Shown here: one piece after another, positions 9,796 to 18,449 of the stretch
Position numbering within the stretch: position 1 is the first letter of the stretch
How the letters are laid out: each line of letters begins with the position of its first letter
Assembly (NCBI GenBank): GCA_020723385.1
Contig: DYIZ01000008.1
Coordinates: 1 to 51,891 of the forward strand
DNA length: 51,891 nt
Direction: 5' to 3'
Source of the DNA: Candidatus Aquidulcis sp.
Lineage (GTDB): Bacteria > Chloroflexota > Anaerolineae > Anaerolineales > UBA4823
The notes under the pieces: model-generated
What the model saw: the letters and a program-made list of their open reading frames with translations, nothing else
Databases searched by the model: none
Told to the model about the DNA's origin: nothing
Program-made: the position numbers and the translations under genes

Positions 9796-12700
9796 TTATC
9801 TGCGGACCACCGGCAGGTAAACGGTGTAGTCGCCGCCGGGGGCGCCGCCGCCCTCACGCAGGTAATCGCCCGAGGCCGCCACTGCAAACGGCTGCGGGCC
9901 GTTGGGCACGTTGTAACCGTGGACGATGACGGTGTACGTTCCGTAAACCGCATTCGGAATGGTGACGCCTTCCACGTTGTTGCAGGCGTCCCATTGGCCC
10001 GAGCGCAGGCATTGACCACTGGTGTACAGCCCGGCATTGCCGTAGTAGTGCGTCCCATCGGGAGCGATCACCTCCAAATCGAGATCGTTGACCAGCGCTT
10101 TGGCAGCGGCCGGCTGGCCGGGATAATCCACCCAAACCAGGGAGAAGCGCAGCATCCCGCCGGTTTGGGTTGGCTGAGTGGCTGTTCGGGTGGGTGTGGG
10201 GCTGCCGCCAGGCTGAGATGTGCTGGTCGGGGTGGGTGTGCGCGTGGGCGCGCCGGATTGTGTGGCTGTGGAGGTCGGCGTGCGGGTGGGGGTGGCCGTG
10301 AATTGAGTGGCCGTTGGCGTATTCGTGGGGGTCGCGCCCGCCGAGACGACATCCAGCAGCGTATCATCCACCCAGGCGCGGCTGGACTGGCTGCTGTCGG
10401 TCGTCACGTAGAACCCGAACAACACCGTCTGCCCGGCGACATCGGCCAGCTCAGCGGGGGTCAGCGTGTAAATCTCCTCGGTCCATTCCAAATCTCCCAG
10501 CAAGGCGAAGTCGCCGCAGCGATGCACGTAGGCGAGCGCGCCGCTTTCGTCCCAGATGCCGTAGCAGAAAAAGTCGTAACCTTCATAAGTCTCATCGGTG
10601 CGAAAGCGGTACCAGAAATCAATCGTCACGCCCGACGCGCCGGCGGGGATAGCCGCCGTCTGGGAAAATTCATCGTCGGCGTTGTTGGCGTTGCCCAGGT
10701 GCGCCGACCAGCTCCCACTGTGGAAGATGATATTGGTCAGGTACGGCGCGCCGTAGATTTGCCACGGCGACCACGCCCCGCTCTCGAAGCCGGGATTTTG
10801 GAGAAGTTGGGTGAATGGGAAACTGGCCGCCGGTAAGTCGCCTGATCCCAGGGCGATCTGCCCTCCGCCGGTGGTTAATTTAACTGGGCCGGAGGGGAGC
10901 GGCGTGACCGTTGGCGACGCGGCAGCCGCAGGTTGCGCGGGGGCGAAGAGAGCCTTCGCCGGGAGATTGGCCTGCGGCAGGGTATAGCTTCCCTGCGCCT
11001 GCGCCGGGCCGATGGTCAACTGGTAAGTGGCGCTGCCCCCGGTGGACAGGCCGGCGGTGTTATCTTCGAGCCAGATTTGACGCGGGCTCGCCGGGTTGAG
11101 ACTCCCCACCAGGTCCACCCGCCCCCAACCGGCCACGTTATTGGGGCGTTGGGCGGGGATTTCCCGCGTCGCCCCCGTTCCGTATTGTCCGGGGCTGATG
11201 TCCAGCGCGCCGTTGATCATCACCGCTTTCATCAGCGCCGCGCTGGGATTGGCGAAACCTCGCATCGTCGTCAGCCATTCACGCGCCAGGGCTGCCGCAC
11301 CGGCGGTGAGCGGGGTGGCCATGCTGGTGCCGCCCATGAACACGTAGGCGTCATCCTCGGCGCTGCCGGGCTGGACTAATCCCCAATTACTCAACGTGCC
11401 CCAATCCGAGCCGTCCACGCGCACGTCATCCACCCACCACTGGCTGTTGGAGACGCCCCCGCTCTGGATGGCAAAGCCGAGACGAACCTGCTCGGGAGGC
11501 GTCTGAAAGCCGGTTGCGGATAATGTGATTTGAACCAGTGAATATGAATTCTGCACACCGCTGGCGTTGAGCAGGATGCCGGTATAAGCGCCGGTAGCCG
11601 GGTCCATGACGAGTACGGCCAGGTGGTCGTTGGCGCTCAGGCTGAATTTGTGCCAGAACTGTACATCGAAGTGGCCGCCGGAAGGCCAGATGTTCATCGG
11701 GGCGGTGAAGAGCGCCGACATTGCCCCCTGGGTGAACGTGCCGCTGACGGTCTCCTTCCAGTAATGCGTTCCGCTGTGGGGCTGGTCGGTGATGAGCTGC
11801 CACGGGGTTGCGCCAGTGCCGCCGCCCAACGCGCCGACAATATAGCCGCTGGTGTCGCCTTCCATGGTGTCGTTGAAAAGATATTGGCGGGTGCGCAGCG
11901 AGGCGATGAAGGTGCCCGGCGCGACCACATCCGGCTTGATGCGGCCATCATCGGTCGGCCCACGGCTGGAGAAGGCAGCCAGCCCGGCGGGGTTGTTGGC
12001 CTCCGGGTCGCTGGTGATCGGGTTTCCGTAGCTCGATCCCCACTGGGCTGAGATTCCGGGGCGGTTGTTCTCGGATGCGCCCACGGTGAGCACATTCTTG
12101 GCAGTCCCCGGCCAGCCGACGGAATCGGCGTCAATCACGCCGTTTTTGTCTGTATCTTCGCCTTCGTTCCCGGCTGCGAACAGCACCAACATATCTTTGT
12201 GGTTCCACATGGCCTGGTCGGCCTGCTGGCTGCGGGTGTGATAACAGCCATAGGCAATGGCCTGCGGTGTGCCGCACGGCCCGCCCCAGGAATTGGTGTG
12301 GATGCGCGCCCCATCCGTGTAGGCATCCTGGAACAATTGGCCGATGTCGGTGGGGAAGATCAACTGCCCCCACTGGTTGTACAGCGACTGGAAAACGACC
12401 TCCGCCTCGGGGGCGAGGCCTGCATAAGCCCCCGCGTATTGGTGGGCCGAGGGGTTGCTGCCGGAGGCGGTTCCATTGCCCAGCACAGAGCCGGCTACGT
12501 GAGTGCCGTGCCCGTTGAAATCGCTCCAATCACAGGGAGAAGGGCGGCCCACGCAATAGGTATTGACCACTCTGCCGAGAAGATCGGGATGCAGCGAGCC
12601 CAGGCTGCCCGTATCCAGCCCGGTATCCGACACGCCGACGATTTGCGCGCCGCCGCCGACTCCGCCGGTTCCTCCATACAGATGCAGCGTGCTTCTTATC

Positions 12701-13392
12701 GAATCTGCGTTCATCACGCCGCCGCCCGCGTCGTTGGCAATCTCGGCGGGCAGATCCGATTCTATCCAGATCACCCCATCCAGGTTTGCCAGGGCCGCAA
12801 GCTGACGTGGGGCAATCTGCACCGCGACGTAGCCGGAAAATTCGTTGGCTGCCGTCCCCTCGACGGTTCCGCCCAGGGCTTCGATCTGGGCTGCCAGGCT
12901 TTGCAGGTCAACATCCGGCAGGGTTTCCACAGTGATCGCGCTCGGCGCTTCGTTTTCGAGGGAGGCACTCAAATCTGCCAGCGATTGGTCCAACCGATAA
13001 GCCGGGTGATAGAGTCCCACCCAGCGCACAAACGTAAAAGTCTCGATGACACCGGCGGTCTCCGCATCCATACGAGCGATGAAGGCGTTATCCGGGATAT
13101 AGCCGTACAACTGCACGCCCATCTGGGCGACGGCAGTTTTCCACTCGTCGAGCACAGGGCCGGTAAACTGGAGGATATAGGTTGCCGGTTGTTCCAGTTG
13201 TATCGCCTGCCGCTGCTCGGCGGGGATGGTCGGCTCGCCTTCCAGCGGGTCGAAGACCGCATATTGCAGATAGATCGGCGCTGAGGTGGTTTGTGAATTT
13301 GCCCGGCCGTCACCGGGCGTCATTATGAGTACGGCGATGATCACCGCCAACAGTAGCAGCATCCAGTTAGGTTGAAAAGTTGAGCGGCTCAT
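9796..13392 (-). CDS. Secreted S8 (subtilisin-type) serine protease with inserted and C-terminal beta domains
   Basis: A 1198-residue protease. It has a signal peptide (to about residue 30) and an I9-like/fervidolysin-like prodomain region to about residue 215. The catalytic triad is Asp255 in VSDTGLDTG, His295 in NGHGTHVAG and Ser690 in GGTSMATP; the oxyanion Asn lies in FAAGNEGED. The His-Ser spacing (~395 residues) is much longer than usual because a ~165-residue jelly-roll/MAM-like domain (about 505-670) is inserted between VVAPGTFI and GGTSMATP. A second jelly-roll follows (about 890-1015), then a Thr/Pro linker (about 1019-1078), a P-domain-like module (LVWVDYPGQP, LVNDLDLEV) and the tail YTVYLPVVRR. 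ATG at 13392 has AAGGAA upstream and removes the overlap seen with the GTG at 13413. Confidence 0.9.
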   Translation of the reverse strand: MSRSTFQPNWMLLLLAVIIAVLIMTPGDGRANSQTTSAPIYLQYAVFDPLEGEPTIPAEQRQAIQLEQPATYILQFTGPVLDEWKTAVAQMGVQLYGYIPDNAFIARMDAETAGVIETFTFVRWVGLYHPAYRLDQSLADLSASLENEAPSAITVETLPDVDLQSLAAQIEALGGTVEGTAANEFSGYVAVQIAPRQLAALANLDGVIWIESDLPAEIANDAGGGVMNADSIRSTLHLYGGTGGVGGGAQIVGVSDTGLDTGSLGSLHPDLLGRVVNTYCVGRPSPCDWSDFNGHGTHVAGSVLGNGTASGSNPSAHQYAGAYAGLAPEAEVVFQSLYNQWGQLIFPTDIGQLFQDAYTDGARIHTNSWGGPCGTPQAIAYGCYHTRSQQADQAMWNHKDMLVLFAAGNEGEDTDKNGVIDADSVGWPGTAKNVLTVGASENNRPGISAQWGSSYGNPITSDPEANNPAGLAAFSSRGPTDDGRIKPDVVAPGTFIASLRTRQYLFNDTMEGDTSGYIVGALGGGTGATPWQLITDQPHSGTHYWKETVSGTFTQGAMSALFTAPMNIWPSGGHFDVQFWHKFSLSANDHLAVLVMDPATGAYTGILLNASGVQNSYSLVQITLSATGFQTPPEQVRLGFAIQSGGVSNSQWWVDDVRVDGSDWGTLSNWGLVQPGSAEDDAYVFMGGTSMATPLTAGAAALAREWLTTMRGFANPSAALMKAVMINGALDISPGQYGTGATREIPAQRPNNVAGWGRVDLVGSLNPASPRQIWLEDNTAGLSTGGSATYQLTIGPAQAQGSYTLPQANLPAKALFAPAQPAAAASPTVTPLPSGPVKLTTGGGQIALGSGDLPAASFPFTQLLQNPGFESGAWSPWQIYGAPYLTNIIFHSGSWSAHLGNANNADDEFSQTAAIPAGASGVTIDFWYRFRTDETYEGYDFFCYGIWDESGALAYVHRCGDFALLGDLEWTEEIYTLTPAELADVAGQTVLFGFYVTTDSSQSSRAWVDDTLLDVVSAGATPTNTPTATQFTATPTRTPTSTATQSGAPTRTPTPTSTSQPGGSPTPTRTATQPTQTGGMLRFSLVWVDYPGQPAAAKALVNDLDLEVIAPDGTHYYGNAGLYTSGQCLRSGQWDACNNVEGVTIPNAVYGTYTVIVHGYNVPNGPQPFAVAASGDYLREGGGAPGGDYTVYLPVVRR

Positions 13393-13564
13393 TGGTCTTT
13401 CCTTCCTGTTCACGGAGAGTATTTTGAAGCGCCTTCACCAGGCCATCCTGGGAAACGAAGGTGATTTCCTGACCCGTGGCGACGTGCCGCACCCGGCCCC
13501 GGAGATCATCGTTACGATGAGGATCGTGAAATAAAATCAAGATGAAGGTCTCGCGGTTTTCCAT
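13367..13564 (-). CDS. Small conserved-looking protein heading the surface-protein cluster
   Basis: About 65 residues (MENRETFILILFHDP..., ending LNFST), no signal peptide. The pattern 'RGRVRHVATGQEITF' followed by 'QDGLVKALQNTL' resembles small proteins I associate with Chloroflexota regulators and secreted-protein genes, but I cannot assign a family with certainty. The upstream GTG at 13576 would place GAGG inside the coding region; ATG at 13564 has that GAGG eight bases upstream and is preferred. Its 3' end overlaps the start of the protease gene by 26 bp, which suggests translational coupling. It is the first gene after the proposed promoter with SARP-type repeats. Function unknown; a cytoplasmic accessory or regulatory role is a guess. 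Confidence 0.6.
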   Translation of the reverse strand: MENRETFILILFHDPHRNDDLRGRVRHVATGQEITFVSQDGLVKALQNTLREQEGKTNEPLNFST

Positions 13565-13602
13565 AACCAGCCTCACGTGTGCGTCCGTGATCGTCTGGCA
13601 AC

Positions 13603-13635
13603 AGAATAGCGCACGCGTGTGACAACGGTGTGACA
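13603..13635 (-). promoter_or_regulatory. Candidate promoter with SARP/BTAD-type direct repeat operator
   Basis: On the minus strand the 8-mer TGTCACAC occurs twice, starting exactly 11 bp apart (plus-strand 13628-13635 and 13617-13624). It is followed after 8 bp by TATTCT (13603-13608), a plausible -10 box, with no good -35. SARP regulators are known to bind heptamer direct repeats with 11-bp period about 8 bp upstream of the -10, replacing the -35 contact. A BTAD-containing regulator gene ends only ~90 bp away. Transcription would start near 13597, about 33 bases before the ATG at 13564. Confidence 0.5.
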
Positions 13636-13657
13636 GACACGAGCATGGGATGAAAAC

Positions 13658-13690
13658 AAACTCCCGGAGTTTTGGAAACTCCGGGAGTTT
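13658..13690 (-). terminator. Intrinsic terminator of the BTAD regulator gene
   Basis: A 15-bp perfect stem (13658-13672 with 13676-13690) and a 3-base loop, followed in the minus direction by GTTTTC. It lies 33 bp after the stop codon of the minus-strand regulator. The same core hairpin occurs in opposite orientation at 45575-45611. Confidence 0.7.
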
Positions 13691-13723
13691 TGCCCATTAC
13701 TGACGGTTATTACGCGGTATCTT

Positions 13724-16700
13724 TCAAGCCTTGCGGGATCGCAGGGCAAGATGGAGCGCCGTCAAATCGTCGCGCGGCGGCAGCCCCAGGTCGGATTGCA
13801 GGCGATCCTTTAGGGCCAGGTACGCCTCCAGCGCCGATGGAATATCCCCCAACGACTGGCAGGCTTTCATCACGATCAGCACAGCCTCCTCGTCCCAGGG
13901 ATCGGCCTGAACGGCGCGGCGGGCGGTCTTCAGAGCGGCCGGGTAATCTGTTTGCTGGAACTGCAAACCAGCCAGCCGGTTCAGGCCTTGCAAGAAAAGC
14001 TCCTTGAGGTGCTCACGCTGGGCTAAAGCCCAATCCTGATATGGCGCTTCGGGCAGGTAGTCACCTTTGTAAAGTCCCAGGGTTTTTTCAAGGGATTCGA
14101 TGGCGGACGATCGGCCCTGGGAAGTGCTTACCCCGCGCAGGTCAGGAGGATCGAGCGCCCGCTGAAACTCGACTGCATCCACCCAGGATGCTTCGGGGAG
14201 TTGAAGGGTATACATCTCGTCTCCGGTGACGAGATAGCGGGATGGGAACCCGGCAGGCAGGTCTGGCTCGAGGGTGCGCCGCAGGTCGGCGGCGGCGCGG
14301 CGCAGGCTTTGGCGGGCTTTGTCGGCGGGGGCGTCGGGCCACAGGCTCTCGATGAGCACATCGCTGTTGATCGGCCTGCCGCGCGCATCCAGCAGCATCA
14401 GAAACAGGTCGCGGGCGCTGTAGCGCGGCCAGCTCGTGATCTCCCGCTCTCCCTGGAACAGACGAAAACCGCCGAGGGTGTAAACCCGCAGGGGCGCCGG
14501 GGGAATGGAAAGCAGTTTTTCGATGGCCGACAAGGCTGCATCGCGCACCGCCGGGTGGGGATCGTCCCGCAGATCGGCGACCGCTGACAATACACGCGGA
14601 TGGCCTGTTTCACCTAGTAATTTGCAAGCGCGCTGGCGCAGCTCAGGTTTTAGATTGTCCAGCAAGGGAAGAAGCGAATCAATGGCATGTTGGCCCAGCC
14701 GGGGGAGTAGACAATCTACACATTCAATCGCTGCATTCCATTGCATAGCATCAGCCATGAGAGGGGCTGTATATTTTGCCTCTTCGATGAAAAAGTTCAG
14801 GCATCGTCGCCCACCGCTGTGCTCGAAAGTATGAGCGCGGGACATAGCCTGTTCGAGATGAGAAAGCATGATATCCGGCTGGCCGCGACGTTGGGCGATA
14901 ACTGCTTTGAAAAAGGATAATTGTGTTTGTTCGTAACGGGAATTAGATGGGGAAAGTAACATTAAAGAGCGCGTCAACACTTCATCGGCTTCTGCCAATT
15001 GACCGGCTTCGAGATGCATCATCCCAATCGGGATGAGCGTTCTGCCAAGCTCAAATTGATCGCCCACTTTTTCGCGTAAGCGAACCGCTTCCGACCCCCA
15101 ACGGAATGCTTCGTTCAGGTTGCCCTTGCGGAGGAGTACCTCTCCTAACTCGCTAAGACCTGCGGCTGTCTCAGGGTCGCTGCCCAACTGGCGAGCCAGG
15201 TTGATACTTTCCTCGATGTATCGTTGGGCTTCATCCAAATCACCTTTCACACCCAATACAGTTCCTAAAGTGATCAATGCGAAGAAATGTTCATGCCCCA
15301 ATCGCAATTGAGTCGTGATTCCCAGTGCTCGCCGGACCAGTGATTCTGCGCTTTCGAGGTCTCCCAGGGCTTTGTGCATCAAAGCGCTGTTGACAAGCAA
15401 GGTAAGCAGTTGGTATTGATTTCCGACACGTTCTAACAGATCGCGGGCAATGGCGTAATCTGCCAATGCCAGTGCATATTGACCGGTTAAGGCATAAATA
15501 TACGCACGTAATTTTAGCGCATTTGCCCGGGTGGTCAGGTTTTCGACATTGCGGCTTAATATAACCGATTCGTCTAATAATGCTTGAACTTCAGGGGTAT
15601 AACCACTGAGCTTATAACGGCAGCGCGCCAGGCAACCCAGAATAACGGCGCGGTCGCCATCATTGGAAGCCAGATCCAGGGCCTCTCGATAGACTGCCTC
15701 GGCGGTCAGGTTATCTCCGGCCTGGTTGTAAAGATTATTCCCGCGATCTACGAGTAAAGCGCGCAGCCCGTCATTGTCACCCTGTCGGCGAAAGAGCACT
15801 TCCGCCTGGCGATATGGGATTTCAGCAACTTGCAAATTACCAGAATAGGCGAGCAAACGCGCTTTTGTCAGCAAAAGCCAGGGGTTCTGCTCGATGAACT
15901 TCGCCGGAAACCTTGTAAGCCACCCATCCAGGCGGTGGTAGCGGTTGGTATTCAAGAAATCCATCAGAACCGAATGAAATACCTCGGCTGCTGCGCAAAA
16001 ATCCTCTGCCGACAGGAAGTAATCCAAAGCAAGTTCCTTATCGTCATGCGCCAGGAACCAGTCGGCGGCTCGGTGGTTGAGCGTCAGCAACTGCTCCTTT
16101 CCCCCGATTTCATTGAGTTTTCTCAGTAAAAATTCTCGAAAAAGCGGGTGATAACGGTACCAGTTGCCAGCAGCATCAGCGCATGTGATGAAGAGATGCT
16201 CATGCTCCAGATTCATCAACATTGCCTGAGCATCGTGTAATTCGAGTACAGCATTACACAAATCTGAAGAAAATTTTTCGAGAATAGCCGAGCGAAGCAA
16301 GAACTGCTGTTTGCTGGGTTCAAGACTAATTAATACGTTCGATGCCAGGTAATTGAATAGCGCCCGAGTGTCGCTGGATTGTTCCCAGTCTGTGAGAAAA
16401 GGCTGCCCACTCCTAGATTGTTGTGGCCGGGCGGCCATGCTAATGGCAACCGGCCAGCCCTCCGCGCGGTGAATCAACTGCTCTGTAGCCGCAGTTGGCC
16501 GAATCTCTGCGGATTGAAAAATGGCTGCAATCTCTAGAGCGTTGAAACGCATGTTGGTTTCATCAATGCATTGCAGCCGCCCTTCGAGATCGAGCCGATG
16601 GATGGCAGGAATTTCTGAATGCCGACGGGATGCCAGCACTAGGCGCAGATTAGCTGGCTGATGCCGGAGGAAGCGTTCCATGTAATCGCAAACATCGGTA

Positions 16701-17101
16701 GATTCGGCTATGTAATGGAAATCGTCAATTACCAGCACTACCGGTTTTTCCCAGGAAAGTATCTCACTAACAATAAGAGATTCGATGAAACCGGTCTCTT
16801 TAAAAACTTCACCAGGCTTGAGCCTATCCGTGTAGGCGGCCAAATTGGGGATTACACGCGCCAGGGCATGCGAAAGATAGGTGAGAAAGGTGGTGAGATC
16901 TCGGTCTCTCTCATCAGGTGAATACCACGCCACCGGGAGCTTCGTCTGCGCCGCCCAGGAGGCAAGCAGCCAGGTCTTCCCGTAGCCCGCCGCTGCCACG
17001 ACTTCAACCACCGAGCGTTCGGGGTCTTCGAGCAACTGCGTCAGGCGGGTACGTTCCAATAAGCCTTGGGGTACAGGGGGAGGTAAAACTTTCGTCAGCA
17101 T
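13724..17101 (-). CDS. MalT-like STAND ATPase transcription regulator with C-terminal BTAD domain
   Basis: An 1125-residue cytoplasmic regulator. The N-terminus (KVLPPPVPQGLLERTRL) leads into a STAND/NACHT-type NTPase with Walker A AAGYGKTW (about 37-44) and Walker B VLVIDDFHYI (about 121-130), as in MalT and LuxR-type ATPases. A large TPR region spans about 330-750. A HEAT-like segment (RQRACKLLGETGHPRVLSAV, AVRDAALSAIEKLL, about 800-865) follows. The C-terminus has an OmpR-like winged helix (LGGFRLFQGEREI, about 870-955) and a BTAD domain (about 985-1120), so DNA binding is at the C-terminus instead of a LuxR helix. It is probably activated by ligand binding to the TPRs. Its position beside the 13.6-kb promoter suggests it controls the surface-protein cluster. 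It is divergent from the nucleotidyltransferase gene. Confidence 0.9.
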   Translation of the reverse strand: MLTKVLPPPVPQGLLERTRLTQLLEDPERSVVEVVAAAGYGKTWLLASWAAQTKLPVAWYSPDERDRDLTTFLTYLSHALARVIPNLAAYTDRLKPGEVFKETGFIESLIVSEILSWEKPVVLVIDDFHYIAESTDVCDYMERFLRHQPANLRLVLASRRHSEIPAIHRLDLEGRLQCIDETNMRFNALEIAAIFQSAEIRPTAATEQLIHRAEGWPVAISMAARPQQSRSGQPFLTDWEQSSDTRALFNYLASNVLISLEPSKQQFLLRSAILEKFSSDLCNAVLELHDAQAMLMNLEHEHLFITCADAAGNWYRYHPLFREFLLRKLNEIGGKEQLLTLNHRAADWFLAHDDKELALDYFLSAEDFCAAAEVFHSVLMDFLNTNRYHRLDGWLTRFPAKFIEQNPWLLLTKARLLAYSGNLQVAEIPYRQAEVLFRRQGDNDGLRALLVDRGNNLYNQAGDNLTAEAVYREALDLASNDGDRAVILGCLARCRYKLSGYTPEVQALLDESVILSRNVENLTTRANALKLRAYIYALTGQYALALADYAIARDLLERVGNQYQLLTLLVNSALMHKALGDLESAESLVRRALGITTQLRLGHEHFFALITLGTVLGVKGDLDEAQRYIEESINLARQLGSDPETAAGLSELGEVLLRKGNLNEAFRWGSEAVRLREKVGDQFELGRTLIPIGMMHLEAGQLAEADEVLTRSLMLLSPSNSRYEQTQLSFFKAVIAQRRGQPDIMLSHLEQAMSRAHTFEHSGGRRCLNFFIEEAKYTAPLMADAMQWNAAIECVDCLLPRLGQHAIDSLLPLLDNLKPELRQRACKLLGETGHPRVLSAVADLRDDPHPAVRDAALSAIEKLLSIPPAPLRVYTLGGFRLFQGEREITSWPRYSARDLFLMLLDARGRPINSDVLIESLWPDAPADKARQSLRRAAADLRRTLEPDLPAGFPSRYLVTGDEMYTLQLPEASWVDAVEFQRALDPPDLRGVSTSQGRSSAIESLEKTLGLYKGDYLPEAPYQDWALAQREHLKELFLQGLNRLAGLQFQQTDYPAALKTARRAVQADPWDEEAVLIVMKACQSLGDIPSALEAYLALKDRLQSDLGLPPRDDLTALHLALRSRKA

Positions 17102-17110
17102 GCGGTTTTA

Positions 17111-17139
17111 TTCGCAGGATACCTTTCCACGAGTATAAT
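17111..17139 (+). promoter_or_regulatory. Sigma70-like promoter of the nucleotidyltransferase operon
   Basis: TTCGCA (17111-17116), a 17-bp spacer, then a perfect TATAAT (17134-17139). The expected start near 17146 leaves a ~40-base leader that includes GGAGGGAG at 17177-17184. It sits in the 86-bp gap between divergent genes. Confidence 0.55.
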
Positions 17140-17187
17140 ACAGGCAGGCAATACTGTGTATTCCATTTCTTGTCACGGAGGGAGAGC

Positions 17188-18201
17188 TTGTCTAACGAAA
17201 CACTCAAAATCGTCATCCCGATGGCGGGGTTAGGCACCCGCTTGCGCCCCCATACCTGGAGCAAACCCAAACAGCTTGTGAGCGTGGCGGGCAAGGCCGT
17301 TCTCGAACACGTTTTGGATACCTTTAGCACCGTCCCCAATCCCGGTCAAATCGAGCTGGTCAACATCGTCGGCTACCTGGGCGAGCAGATCGAGACTTAC
17401 ATGCTCGAAAAATACCCGCAAGTCAACGCCCATTATGTGACGCAGGAAGACCCGCGCGGCCAATCGCACGCTATCTGGCTGGCGCGTGACTATCTGCACG
17501 GCCCAATGCTGATGGTCTTCGCCGACACACTCATCGAAACCGATCTGTCGTTCCTGGCGAGGGAAGCTGCCGAAGCCGTCACCTGGGTCAAGCCCGTTCC
17601 TGACCCGCGCCGCTTTGGCGTCGCTGAGTTGGGCAGCAATGGCCTGGTAAAACGTCTGGTCGAGAAACCGCCCGATATGAGCAACAATCTGGCTGTGGTT
17701 GGTTTCTATTACTTCAAATCATCCGAAGACCTGCTCTCAGCCATCGAAGAGCAGATGCGGCGCGATATCCAGCTCAAAGGTGAATATTTTCTGGCCGACG
17801 CGGTCAACATCATGCTGGAGCGCGGACTGAAAATGCGCATCGAGAAAGTGGATGTCTGGCTGGACGCCGGAACGCCCGAAGCTCTGTTGGAGACAAACCA
17901 TTACCTGCTCAGCCACGGGCGTGACAACAGCTCGGAAGCGGCTCGACGCCAGGGGGTGGTGATTGTTCCGCCGGTGTTCATCCACCCCTCGGCGGATGTG
18001 CAAAACTCCGTGGTCGGCCCGTATGCCTCCATCGGGCCTGGTTGCAATGTCCAGAGCAGCATCATCCGCAGCTCGATCCTGGAGGACGGCGCACAGGTGA
18101 TTGACGTGATCCTGGAAAGCTCGATGATCGGACGCAAAGCCCTCATCCAGCGCCGCCCCGGAATGGTCAACGCCGGCGATCATACTGTCCTGACGCTGTA
18201 A
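17188..18201 (+). CDS. Sugar-phosphate nucleotidyltransferase with left-handed beta-helix
   Basis: About 337 residues, RmlA/GlmU-like. The N-terminal motif 'GLGTRLRPHTWSKPKQL' is the nucleotide-binding signature of NDP-sugar pyrophosphorylases. 'VFADTLIETDLSFL' and 'LVEKPPDMSNN' follow the fold, and the C-terminal ~80 residues (PPVFIHPSADVQNSVVGPYA, IGPGCNVQSSII) are hexapeptide repeats. The reaction is sugar-1-phosphate plus NTP giving NDP-sugar and pyrophosphate; the sugar and base cannot be told from sequence. The reading frame is open from 16918 across the divergent gene, but TTG at 17188 has GGAGGGAG upstream and gives the proper N-terminus. The gene starts a probable four-gene operon with 11- and 30-bp gaps to the next two genes. 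Confidence 0.85.
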   Translation: MSNETLKIVIPMAGLGTRLRPHTWSKPKQLVSVAGKAVLEHVLDTFSTVPNPGQIELVNIVGYLGEQIETYMLEKYPQVNAHYVTQEDPRGQSHAIWLARDYLHGPMLMVFADTLIETDLSFLAREAAEAVTWVKPVPDPRRFGVAELGSNGLVKRLVEKPPDMSNNLAVVGFYYFKSSEDLLSAIEEQMRRDIQLKGEYFLADAVNIMLERGLKMRIEKVDVWLDAGTPEALLETNHYLLSHGRDNSSEAARRQGVVIVPPVFIHPSADVQNSVVGPYASIGPGCNVQSSIIRSSILEDGAQVIDVILESSMIGRKALIQRRPGMVNAGDHTVLTL

Positions 18202-18212
18202 GCTGACCGCCC

Positions 18213-18419
18213 ATGCCCGTCGAATGCCGCTCCGACATCGAATACGCCGAACGCCCCCTGGCATTCACCTGGCAAGGACAACGGCACGAGATCCAAGACA
18301 TTCTGCAAGCCTGGCGTATCCCCAACGGTAAACGCTTTCGCGTGCTCACCACCGACGATCAAATCTTCGACCTTTTTTTCGACGAACCAACCGCCGAATG
18401 GCAAATTCACCAACCTTGA
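18213..18419 (+). CDS. Small hypothetical protein (DUF6504-like)
   Basis: A 68-residue protein without signal or membrane segment. The pattern 'PLAFTWQGQRHEIQDILQAW' then 'RFRVLTTDDQIFDLFFD' and 'EWQIHQP' resembles small proteins of the DUF6504 type, in which a Trp-rich beta fold is expected; this match is from memory and is tentative. It begins 11 bp after the nucleotidyltransferase stop and ends 30 bp before the aminotransferase, so it is co-transcribed. Function unknown. Confidence 0.6.
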   Translation: MPVECRSDIEYAERPLAFTWQGQRHEIQDILQAWRIPNGKRFRVLTTDDQIFDLFFDEPTAEWQIHQP

Positions 18420-18449
18420 AACACACAAAATCCAACAAAAGGAGCTGAC

